In this document: positions 49,673-59,782 of the stretch, in pieces
Layout: every line of letters begins with the position of its first letter
How positions within the stretch are numbered: the stretch's first letter is position 1
From: Clarireedia homoeocarpa
Lineage: Eukaryota; Ascomycota; Leotiomycetes; Helotiales; Rutstroemiaceae
Length of the DNA stretch: 64,000 nt
Assembly: GCA_001465935.1 (NCBI GenBank)
Contig: LNKV01000038.1
Coordinates: 318,176 to 382,175, forward strand
Direction: 5' to 3'
Made by a program: the position numbers and the translations under genes
The notes under the pieces: model-generated
Seen by the model: only the letters and a program-made list of their open reading frames with translations
Told to the model about the DNA's origin: nothing
The model's database searches: none

Positions 49673-50171
49673 GATGATAAAGGAGAAAACAGCACAGCAC
49701 AACTCAAGATACAATAGAATAGAAGAGAAGAGAAGAGAACCAAACACGCAGAAGAGAAGAAGATAGATAGTTAGTTAGTTATTATCAGTTCAGACAGGTT
49801 TCAAACCCCCCTCCTCCCCCCTCCTCCTCCACTCAGAAGGCCCGAAGGGAAGGGAGACAAAATAGTCACTCTACTTTTCTCCTCTCCTCTCCTCTTCTCC
49901 CCCTCTTCTCCTCCTCCATTCCCATATACCCCCCAACCATCCCTCTTATTCTTCTTCTCCTCTCTATATATCCTACATCTGATTTCAATCCATCTATCTA
50001 TCTCTCTAGTCAACTAGTCAACTATCCAACTAATCTAGCTAGCTATACGACTGACCCTTTATATATATATCTACAGCAACTGTCCATCTATCATGCAGCC
50101 AAATTTCCAATATCGAGAATAGAATATTTAACTTACTTGCTTACTTAGTAACTTGTGCGGTGGGGACATAC

Positions 50172-50213
50172 ATCAATATCAATGTTAGTATTGATATTAA
50201 TATTGATATTGAT
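50172..50213. repeat. Near-perfect 18-base inverted repeat
   Basis: The left arm ATCAATATCAATGTTAGT pairs with the right arm ATTAATATTGATATTGAT; the outer 12 bases match exactly and the inner six allow G-U pairs, around a six-base loop. A hairpin could form in DNA or RNA. Confidence 0.7.
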
Positions 50214-51247
50214 TAGTTTATTGGTTAGGAGATAAATAGAGTTTCTGGTCTATTCTATTTTGGTCTATTCTATTCTATTCTATACTGTTATATATATATA
50301 TATACATACATACAGATATATATAAATATAGCTCATATATGTAATAAAGTTCTCAATCAAGTTATTTATGTATTCATTTATCAAATGATCACAGAAGAAG
50401 AATTATCATTCTATCTACGTATCTATCTGCCCATTTACCCATCAATCCTATCCCATTCTTCCATCTACCTCATCCACCCAAATCACAGCAAAGCCGAGCC
50501 AAGCTACTTAACACCAGTACAACCCAGCCCAGCCCATTTCAGCCGAGCAAGCAAACAGACAGGTAAACAGACAGGCAGATAGATATATGGACAAATAACC
50601 CTAGAGAAAGCAATCATTCTAGCCAGCATCTAGCATCCAGCATCCATTTATGCCAGCTCCCCTTCTTGCCTGCACAGCACAGCACAACACAGCACAACAC
50701 AGCACAGTAAGTAATCGAAATTCTCTGCCCCATCCCATTTCAATCAATCCATCCCAATCCATCCCATCCCATCATGAAGTAAAGTAAAGCAAAGTAAAGT
50801 AGTACCACTACCGTCCCATTTTTTGAATCCCATCCATACCCTCCCATCCCATCTCCACCCCGCCCTTTTCCTATCTCCCCTTTTCTTTCTCTCCCGAATA
50901 TTACAATGTAATGAATAGAATAGAACAGAATAGAATAAAGAAAAAGAAGAAGAAGAAGAAGAAGAAGAAGAAACGACACTACAAACGAAACAGTAATACT
51001 GTACCGAGCACACTGTGGATGTAAAAAGCATGCAGGCAAGTAAACAAGAAAGGCAAGCGTAAGAAGAATAAAGAGACGAAAAGTAATGAAAAGAAAGTTC
51101 GCTCCAAAGATAACCACCTATCCCACCCTGAGCATTGCGAATAAGCAAGGCAATATTCCCTCGCAACCTCTTCCCAAAAAAACAAGCAAACCCCCAATTC
51201 CACTCCCCCTCTTTCCTACCCACTTCATCGGCCAATCAATCAATCAA

Positions 51248-53646
51248 TCAATCAATCCTCAAGGTATAGGGACTCCCACTCCTCTCACTCTCATTATGAC
51301 TTCTCAAACTCCCCGGCGTCCCCGGACCCTCTTTTCCCGACTTTCCTGCCCCACCACCATTATTCATGATAGCAAAATCTCTCAAACTGCCCGTAGTACT
51401 ATCGGCCTTGGTGCTCACAAACGGTATGCTCCTTCCAAACCGTGGATCGACCGGCGGCGCTTGTCGGAATCGTTTTGAACTTGGCTGTGAGTTCTCGTCA
51501 TCAACGATAACTACCATCCACACACCGATTGCACCGTTACTGCCGATGAGAGGCGTGCAATGAATCCATCGAGAACGACCTTCAGGGTCGTCTTTTGTGA
51601 CCCAACGGACTTTTGCGGTGACGCCGCGTCCATCGGCGAGGGCCTGGGTTAGTTCTTCGCGAACACGGTTTGATCCACCGATCTTGGACATGAAGGGACT
51701 CTGAAGGATTCCAGGAACGCGAAGTGTCGGACTTGCGAAGAGGACTCTCAAGCTTGGATATGGTCTAACAAGCAGATAATTCTCGTAAATCCCGCTGAGT
51801 TTTCCACTGATGCGACCCAATCCTGGATTTTCTTTAACTCCATCGGGGCTCGTGCTCATAATGTGCAGTCGAGGTTTAGACCAATTCCTCTTGGCGTAAC
51901 CAATTTCTGGATGTTCCTCCTCGGTCTCCTTGTGCATTTTTCCACCCCACCTCCGTACTGTTTCGAGCTCCTGCATATTCAACATCTCGCTTAACTCCTG
52001 GAACTCGTCTTTAACGGGATGATCGGGTTCTCCGAGGTGAAGATCAGAATTCGCTGTTCGGTCTGCGTGTACGTTGTTTGAACGTTCCTCCGCTTCCACT
52101 AATCGTTGGAGAGATTCAAGATCGGTGCAATCCTTCACCAGGCCAGAGACATCCACTTGTGCGCCGATAAAATATCTGATAACACCTCTGCTATCGCATA
52201 ATGGTGCACACATCAACATATTCATGAATGGAGAGCCGTCTCGTCGACTATTATGGAATCAGCAGATATCACTGATGAGAATGGACAATAACTTACTAGT
52301 TGAGGAAAGTCTCGCAATGCTCTTGACCAGCTTCAATCTTCTCACGGATCCTTCTCACACTGAATGGGTTTGTCTTGGGCCCTTGCAAGAATCTACAGTT
52401 CCTGCCTATAACATAATCCATTCCATATTGCGTTGTACGATGAAACTCTAGTCATCGTTAGTGAATCCTCAGACTGCCGTTAAATACAAACATACCTTCA
52501 GACGCAAACACGATAGGATTATCCGGCCGAGAAGGATCAGTTAGACAGAACACTTCAGCAAGACCCTCTGAAGCCTCTCTCAGATGTGCCGGGAGAGTCC
52601 CAGTTACTCGTCTCTGGATCGAAATGCTCACTGTCTGCAAAAATGTATGTGTAATGTAAGCAGGCAGGTCTTCTCGCACCAACACATCAAAAGCCTTAGC
52701 AGCTTTCTCCTCCAACTCTGCATTAAGCGTCTTCAAGGCAGTATTAGCAGTGAAATCAAACCCAGGAATAGGCTCAAGGGCTTCAGCAATTGCATTCGAG
52801 TATGAGATAGCCTTGAGAGCTTTGACAGCATCTAGATAGTAGATGAGAATCGGTATTGAGGAGCTTCTATATGCTCCGAGGTAGGATGTAAATCTCAGAA
52901 GTAATGATGGATCCGCAAAAATAACTCGTAAGTGCTCAATAGAAAAGAGTTGCTCCGATCTTTTTTCGAGGGAAAACCGTTGGGATGTGCCTTCTACTGG
53001 CGCAACCAAGTCAAAAGAGCCAGGGTCCAGATCGGCCTCGTCCAGAGGCTTGAGCTGATCGCCGCTGTCCTCCAATGGTCCCTTGTTCTGTAGTGGTGGT
53101 AGCGATGTTGCATTGGTCTGATAAGAAGAAAAGGAACCGGCTCTCGACCGCGAGCGTTGTGTCGAAGGCGAGGCTGGTGATTGTGTAGAAGTTATGCTTG
53201 GTCTCGAATCTCTAATGAGCAGGCGATTATCGCCTTCCGGTCGTTCCTCCTCCATCTCGTGATGCTCTTCACTGTGCGTGCTGCTGAAAACACGGATTAG
53301 TCTCTCCATTGCAAGTGCTGTTGTGAAGAGTTTACCTTGTTCTTGCAGAAAGTTGAGCGTGGGCCTGTAGGATTCTTGGCAGAGCATTTGCGGGCTCTGG
53401 GGGATGATGCATCTTCTTTGAATTGGTTGGATCGAATCCTTTATCCAACGATAGTTTTCCCGGTTTGTTTCCGGCCACAGGTGCCGAACCAATGGGTCTT
53501 GTTCTGTGAAACGGTATATCCACAACATCGGCACCTCCTTCTTCAACATCTGCTTCATCGATCTTCATCGGAGGCGTAAATGAGGGTTTTTGGCCGTATG
53601 TTTGTTGCATTCCCAATCGACGCTCGGCTATACTGGGTACGTTCAT
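51248..53646 (-). CDS. lov4: RGS-LOV photoreceptor (BcLOV4-type)
   Basis: Four exons on the complement: 53336..53646, 52496..53283, 52297..52447 and 51248..52247; 749 residues. After a disordered N-terminus comes a helical RGS-type domain (about residues 210-335, FSIEHLRVIFADPSLLLRF to ITHTFLQTVSISIQRRV), then a LOV domain (about 350-456) with the flavin motif GRNCRFLQG; Cys384 is the residue that bonds to FMN in blue light. The LOV core spans three exons, joined as FASE-EFHRTTQYG and FLNY-RRDGSPFMN. A C-terminal region (574-667) looks PAS-like. Proteins of this build are described in fungi; in BcLOV4 of Botrytis, blue light drives binding to anionic membrane lipids, so G-protein signalling under light control is the inferred role. 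The first intron has a NAGNAG acceptor (one Ser more or less). The start is the only ATG before the conserved N-terminus. Confidence 0.94.
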
Positions 53647-56600
53647 AGCTGTAGGTGAGAGGGATTGGGTTGGGTGAGGAAACTAGTGGATACAAGTCTG
53701 ATGTCAGTCTCGTTGAAATTCCGTTTCCTTTCGTTTCGTCTCTTCTTTCTTTTTTGGTTGTTCCTCTTTAGCCGGAGCGAGTGAATATGGATATGATAGA
53801 AAAGTGAGAATGAAAGAGACAAGAAGAATGAAAAAGGAACGAAAGTAAAAATATAAAACGCCTCAGGTTCTTGAACCCCCGCTCTCCGATCAGACTCGAA
53901 TGTGGAAAGAGTGAAGACATTCTTTTTTTCTTCTTCGTTTTTTTTTTTAATTTTCCGAACTGAGTCAATCGTAGAGAATGTTTCTAGAAAAAAGCGTGGA
54001 GTGCTTGGGTAGTAGAGGTTGGTAGAGCGACGTAATAGGTAAGTAAGGGAAATGATCGTCGAGAAGGCTTCACCTTTCACTTTTCTAGAACAACAGCCGA
54101 GATACATGTCATTTGCTCTTGTTCTTAGATATGTAACTAACATAAACGCCCCTGTTCATTTCCACCTACCGTCACAAGCGGCAGCAAAGTAGAGATGGGC
54201 TAAGAGACTAAGAGACCGAGAGACAGCAGAAGCGTGCGGAGAATGTCATGGCACGGCACAGACATACAATACACACAGGCATGGGCATCGGCATGGGCAT
54301 AGGCACAGGCACACATACCAAAGAGAAGGTAGGAGGAGCTTGAGCCCGATGCAGGCCACCAGCATGACGGCGGGGGGATGGATTGGCTTTGGACATGGCG
54401 AATCGGAACGACGCTTCAAGCCTTGGAGGATCTGAAAAGCCATTTTAGTCCATCTCTCTTCCAACTTCCACGCCATCCGAGAAAGTCCTCGACGCTACGT
54501 ACCCACAATGAAATCTAAGAAAATCAGTACCCCGACGTCCCTGCTTGCTCTAGTTCATGACTATTGAACCTTGGCGGCGATCGGCTATAGCGAAGATGGA
54601 TCCGATGGATGGGCCCGCAACGGGAATAAAGTACTAAGGTCCCGCAGGTATGATATAGGTAAGGATAAGATGAGAAATGCGAAGGATGTTCCAAATCTCG
54701 ACTTCAGCCGCAAAGGATAACAAACGAAGATATTCCGAGAGAATGGATGGGAAGAGAGAGGTGAGGAGTGGTAAAATAGAAACCCCGAATCTGGTGTCAA
54801 GACGTTGGCGGAAAAAGAAAAGAAAAAGAAAAAGAAATGGGAAGGAAAGAAGGACCAAAGGAACAAAGGAACGAAGGAAAGAAGCACAAGTCGATTCCAT
54901 CAGCAAAAAGAAAGCAAGACACAGAGGAAGCCCTACTGACATCTACATAGCTTCCCATTCCCATACACAAAAGTCGCATGCTCATCACCTCGGGCCGAGA
55001 TGGGTCGCATCCGGGAACCGATCAGACCTACCTGATCAGACGAAGAAAATCATCGTCGTCTGGTGGATAAATACGAAGTAGATACATAAATTTGGTACTG
55101 TATTGGATAATGTCAAGGTTAACCCCGAGTCTTTCATCGTAGAAGAACTACGTCTGTGCCTCCTCGCACAGTCTTTCTGCCTCGCACGACCAGTGCCAGT
55201 CCTCATTACGATGAAATGGGCGAAGAAACTTGGATATTTCAGCTGGCTCTCAATCCCAGATCCATACTCTGTGCTGGTACTCGACCTCACCCTCGACCTT
55301 TACTCAATCAAGGTTATGGACATTATTCATGTACTTCTCTCTCGCACCACACGTAGCGCTACGCTGGTGGTAGTGTAATGTTGGCGCACCGTTTAAGTTG
55401 TGCAGTCGACCAATTGAAACCTGACATCGGCCGCCCGCATATCCTCTGTGACGACGCATGATTTCTTCTTGCTCCCAGACCCTTTTCCTCATTATCAAAC
55501 TCGTGGCGGCAGATGGCTATTGAGGAAGAGCCAACGAGAAGACACGCAGCGTAAGATCTGGATGCTCTCTTTGCGCATCTCTTCGCTCTCACCCGCTGCA
55601 TAGCTGATCTATCCGAAAGGCACCGACACCGGCGTCCTAGGGTCCACGGCCGTGCGGTGGAAGACATTTCGTACCACCTTCTAGGGCACGTTTCTCGATC
55701 ACTGTCAAAGCTAATGTAAGTCATGAAAATCCGAGAATCTGAGAATCTGCAAGAGAATCTGAGAATCTGCAAGAGAATCTCGGAGAAGTCGTTCTAAAAG
55801 CAGAAAAGGAGCAAGTCAATTAAAGGAGGAAAAGAGTTCAGACGGAGTTCGAGAAGGCAGGAAAGGAGAGAGACATTTCCACATGTTTCGCATACAGGGA
55901 GCCAGGGACTTCCCCAAGTACTTGCAAATATCCACCTATAATCGCTTTCGTATATTTCTATGTCGTGCAACCAGGCAGCCAGGCAGCCAGGCAGCCAGGC
56001 AACCATTCCATCGATTTTAACCTTTCTCGCGGTACCTACATTCATCTGCTAGCGCTGCTTACTGCGCATTGCTCATTGCTCGTTGCTCACTAGCCAGTTC
56101 TTTTAAATTACAACAACTCCAGATGCTTTACAAAACGAGGAATTATGATATTGAGTCAAAGTTCTTCCCCGACTCCCCTTCCCTGCAAGCACATCAATCT
56201 AACCCAGACTCAGACTCCAGATCAGTCCTCGATCTTCATCTTGGGGCCTCCGCATTTTCTTCAAGTAGAATCGGCACACAGAATCTCGATCGTGACGTCG
56301 AGGTGGAGAAGCACATGTCCATCACGTGTAGATCGCTCGTATTCGTCCGAGCTCGTTCATTACAAGTATTCTACTTGGGCCCACCAGTGAATCTCCAGGC
56401 CGGCCTCACACAGAACGCGTCATTCCGTAATTGTATCTTTCGTGTGCCGTGGTGATTGTGGCACCAGAAACCGACAAGTCCGCTCTGAGTAACGGCGTCA
56501 AATCAATCACATTCCTATCCCGGCGACTCTGATTCGTTGCTGGCGCGTCAACCTCGAGCCACACTGTATGAGATTGCCTCGTCTCGTATGAGATTGCCTC

Positions 56601-56848
56601 GTCCCGGATGCACTATGCTTGTCAACTGTGGAGCTTTCGCCTATCGTCCCGTCTCTCCAATCTTTGCAACCGGCGATTCCTACGATCGCTCACATCGCAA
56701 TTTCGCCACGCCGAGTCAACCCAATTGGCGACATGTCGATCATCTGCCGGAAAATACCTGGGCCCGGCTCGATCCTTAAGGCAACCAACAACACAACGAC
56801 AGGTCCGTGTGGAGAACTGTCCCCTCCTCTACTAACATGCTCAGTAGG
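53647..56848. other. 3.2-kb region upstream of the RGS-LOV gene
   Basis: Promoter and probable leader of the LOV gene on the right side of its start, and the 3' end of the DUF3431 gene. It includes CATGGGCAT-type hexamers near 54278-54312, A/G-rich tracts near 54810-54880, a CAGCCAGG repeat near 55973-56000 and AGAATCTG repeats near 55730-55785. Open frames of up to 227 codons at the right end are antisense to the DUF3431 gene. I see no other gene. Confidence 0.5.
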
Positions 56849-58078
56849 TCAGAATCCATCACCGTCTTTCCATTTTCTACCAGCTTCTTTCGCTCTATTC
56901 GAGGCAACATCTCCATGCACCTTTGCTTCCTCCTTCCTCTTTTTGCACCATGCCTGTAGTTTTTCGATTTGCTTCTTTAATTCTTCTTCCCTACCAACAT
57001 CTGGTATTCCGAGAGCCTCAGCTTCTTGCTGCTTTCCTTCATCTATCAAAGCCTTTGTCTCCTCGACCTGTTTGGAATTAATCTCGAGAAGTCTCTCCAG
57101 CCCTTTCCACTCCTCATCTTTAGCATACCACTCCTTTAGCTCCTTTTCTCCCCCAAAACACACCCCAAACCCATCACAAAGGCATACATGTTCCTTCGGA
57201 CACACTACATTCTTCCCCGTAAACACAAACTGCCACACATATTCCCACACCCTCCCGCTAATAAAATCCGACAACTTGGTCTTCAACAGCCAATCCCGGT
57301 AGAATACATACTTCGCCAGTGGCAAAGTACGGATCCTCTCCCTCGATATCGCAAACTGAGCACAGCAAGGCTGTGCCAGAACCTTCGGCATGGCATCTAG
57401 AGGGAAGAGCTCAGACCATGAGCGTGCCAGCAACACTTCTTCCTGTTTATTTATGTCTTCCTCCAACGTGCCCGGATGCATCCATGCGGGACATCCCGGG
57501 TTCCAATGACACCTCAGGTTCATGTAACCCTCACGCATAACCCTTTCAGACGAGAGTCGCGCAACCATCTGTGCAGCGTCATTGTCGAGGAGATAGTTAT
57601 TATGCCAAGCATGTTGATGAGAATGCATAAAGATCGTTACATCCGAGAGATTATAGTAATTGTCGATGATATACGAAATATAAACCATCACTTCATGACC
57701 TTTATTTCGCGGCGGATGGTTCTCGGCCGTCGGATCATTGACCGTGTAGATGGTCGACTGGATGTTCGCGTCGGCTTTGAGTTTCTTGTCGATCCAGCTA
57801 ACGTCTTCTTTTTTCGTTCGCGGTATGACGAGCATTCTCGTGTATATTTCTCCGGGCGGTTTCACGCTTCCCGATACGAATGGCGCCTGCGGTTGATGCA
57901 CCTTCTTCTTCTTGCCCTGGTAGATGGGATGCGCAGGTCGACGACGCGGTACTGCTTCGTAGGCGATGATCCATCGCCGGTCGAGAATTGTTGACTTGAA
58001 AAGCCGAAAAAGTATTATCATAGTAAGTACTATGGTGAAAGGAAGGATTTTCTTGGGATATGGCATGGCCGCAGGCAT
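56849..58078 (-). CDS. DUF3431 family single-pass membrane protein
   Basis: An intronless gene of 409 residues. I start at the ATG at 58078 (MPAAMPYPKK); one codon earlier is only a GTG. One membrane segment lies near the N-terminus (ILPFTIVLTMIILFRLF), as in a type II signal anchor, followed by a basic stretch (KKKKVHQ). The body matches DUF3431: MLVIPRTKKEDVSWIDKKL, then HEVMVYISYIIDNYYNLSDV, IFMHSHQHAWHNN, CHWNPGCPAWMHP, and PCCAQFAISRERIRTLP. Family members are found in many fungi and are proposed to be glycosyltransferase-like enzymes of the secretory pathway, but no activity is known to me. After residue 330 there is a charged coiled coil (EEELKKQIEKLQAWCKKRKEE). His-x-His (HSHQH) and Cys pairs could be active-site residues; this is a guess. 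Confidence 0.88.
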   Translation of the reverse strand: MPAAMPYPKKILPFTIVLTMIILFRLFKSTILDRRWIIAYEAVPRRRPAHPIYQGKKKKVHQPQAPFVSGSVKPPGEIYTRMLVIPRTKKEDVSWIDKKLKADANIQSTIYTVNDPTAENHPPRNKGHEVMVYISYIIDNYYNLSDVTIFMHSHQHAWHNNYLLDNDAAQMVARLSSERVMREGYMNLRCHWNPGCPAWMHPGTLEEDINKQEEVLLARSWSELFPLDAMPKVLAQPCCAQFAISRERIRTLPLAKYVFYRDWLLKTKLSDFISGRVWEYVWQFVFTGKNVVCPKEHVCLCDGFGVCFGGEKELKEWYAKDEEWKGLERLLEINSKQVEETKALIDEGKQQEAEALGIPDVGREEELKKQIEKLQAWCKKRKEEAKVHGDVASNRAKEAGRKWKDGDGF

Positions 58079-58607
58079 CACTTGAAAATGATAGCAGTCA
58101 ATCTAACAAGAACATATCCGAAAAAACACATCACTACATTCTGAAGTTTCGAGGAATGGAGAAGTTTCGAGGAATGGAAAGATCAAATAGTATTAGTTTT
58201 AACTTATCTGTCTGTTTTGAGTAAATCAAGCCATTCCTTCCTTTTTTGAAGGAAGAGAAGTGAGTTTGGCCAATCATGATGAGTATCTAAGACATATACG
58301 ACAGAAGGGATATTTGACTGCTTTTTGCCGCAGATCTATCATATTAGTAAATCTTCCTGTGAATTTGCATAGACACACTTGCACTTTTGATTGAACCAAA
58401 GAAAAGTATTTATGCCAATCAATATTTCTCTCACATTTAGAAATCGAGACCACTCGAGCATCTATCTAGGCAAAGCTAGCCTGACGTACTGGGATTTTCT
58501 CCTCTCCTTTATCATGTCGACAGATATCACAAGCAGCAAACTAACTTACCATCTTTCCTGTGGATATTCTATATGTTTCTATTACGAGATATTATTACGA
58601 GATATGT
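58079..58607. other. Intergenic region between DUF3431 gene and dehydrogenase remnant
   Basis: AT-rich, holding the upstream region of the DUF3431 gene. A duplicated GAAGTTTCGAGGAATGGA unit lies at about 58143-58179. No gene is seen. Confidence 0.55.
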
Positions 58608-59782
58608 CTATTGCGTGACTACAAAATGCTTGACCCCAAGAAGGCCGCCGGTTCTGCAGAAATGAAACAATGAAATCCATCCATCCAAACAAGCTCTCTC
58701 GCACGAGAACTCCTTCAGAGCCTCTTCAGTCCATTCCCATAACTTATCCGCTAGCTCCTCACTCCTTGCCCACTTTCCTAACGACTCCGTCGCCTCCTTC
58801 CCAATCGGTAAATAAAACTCACCACTCTTCACCTTTCCCTCCGCATCCCCATCCCCATCCGCTCCTTCTCTCAACCCCGGCGCTACACACCCACACCCCC
58901 ACACATGATTCCAGCACCCTTTCTTAGGCTTCATCATCCGCCCCACGTTCGTCGCCCATACCAACGCCTGATTCCAAAATCCCATACCCGTCACCAATCC
59001 CGTCTTATCAACCCCCGGGTGCAGCGAAATACTCGTGATGCCATGCTGGGAGTACTTGCGCTGAGTACATTCGCCAGCTTTGATTGGCCGTAGTTGACCC
59101 AGGGGACGACGAAATCAGAAAGGCTGGGGAAGAAGCGTGATTCTTCTTGAGGAGGTGTCCTTGTGCCTGCTGTAGGAAGACGGCGCAAGTGTATATCCGA
59201 GAGATAGAACAGTGATGATGCGCACGGGTTCGGAGGCGGCGGTGTGCAGAAGGGTAGGGAGGAGCAGCTTGGTGATGAGGGCGTGCGCGAGGTGGTTTAC
59301 GCCGAATTGAATCTCGTAGCCGTCGGTGGTGAGGCCCGGGGGCACGGCCATGATGCTGGCGTTGCAGAGGAGGATGTGAATGGTGCGGGAGGTGAAGAGC
59401 TGCATGGTGGTATGGATGGAATGGAGAGAGGTGAGGTCCATGGGGAGGAAGGTTAGTTGGGTGGTTGAGGAGGAGTGGGAGATTTGCGTGATGAGCTGGG
59501 TGGCTTGAGACTGGTTGCGCCCAGTGAAGTAGATGTGTGAGGGATTGTGGCGGGCGAGGCGGAGGATGGTTTGATGACCGAGTCCGGAGGTTTCTTTGGG
59601 AGGGAGGTGCCAGCTGAGTTGATTTAGGATAGGATAGGGAAAGACTGTTGGTGACAGTGAGGGAAAGACAAGATAAGAAAAGAAAGGAAAGGAAAGGAAA
59701 ACTTATCTCTATTAACGAAAATGACTTTTCCGCTAAGGTCGGGTATATCCCTTTCGATATCAAACTCTGAACTAGCAACCAT
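58608..59782 (-). pseudogene. Decayed short-chain dehydrogenase/reductase
   Basis: Pieces of one SDR protein lie in order on the complement but in different frames. Exon 1 (59707..59782) reads MVASSEFDIERDIPDLSGKV, then IFVNR, where the family has a VTGG-type Gly-rich turn. The next base run is GATAAGT where a GGTAAGT donor is expected. After a presumed intron to 59594 the frame gives ETSGLGHQTILRLARHNPSH, IYFTGRN, LCNASIMAVPPGLTTDGYE, FGVNHLAHALITKLLLPTLL and VLSLGYTLAP. The catalytic block YGQSKLANVL is in a second frame (near 59080) and the block ISLHPGVDKTGLVTG with the C-terminus in a third (stop at 58608). At least two frameshifts (about 59130-59170 and 59045-59065), a lost donor and a lost TGxxxGxG nucleotide motif argue for a pseudogene. 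Extra introns or sequencing errors are the alternatives. Confidence 0.75.

Larger units (their letters stand above)
47921..51247. other. 3.3-kb convergent region rich in microsatellites
   Basis: Trailers of PP1 and of the RGS-LOV gene. It holds GT, TATA, GATA, GGCT-type, ACTT (near 49317), GGGGA/GGAGA (49617-49672), TCTAT, AGCACA (50675-50706), AAGAAG and CAAT (51236-51256) repeats and an inverted repeat at 50172. Open frames here are artefacts of repeat periodicity. No RNA gene is seen. Confidence 0.55.

Noticed and set aside
49379..49747. Ser/Pro- and Tyr/His-rich frames in the PP1/LOV trailer
   Set aside because: They are translations of microsatellites.
54578..54583. CGATCG upstream of the LOV gene as a White Collar light element
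   Set aside because: Six bases are too common and the longer consensus does not match.
56619..57302. A 227-codon plus-strand frame
   Set aside because: Antisense to the DUF3431 gene, which has clear family motifs on the other strand.
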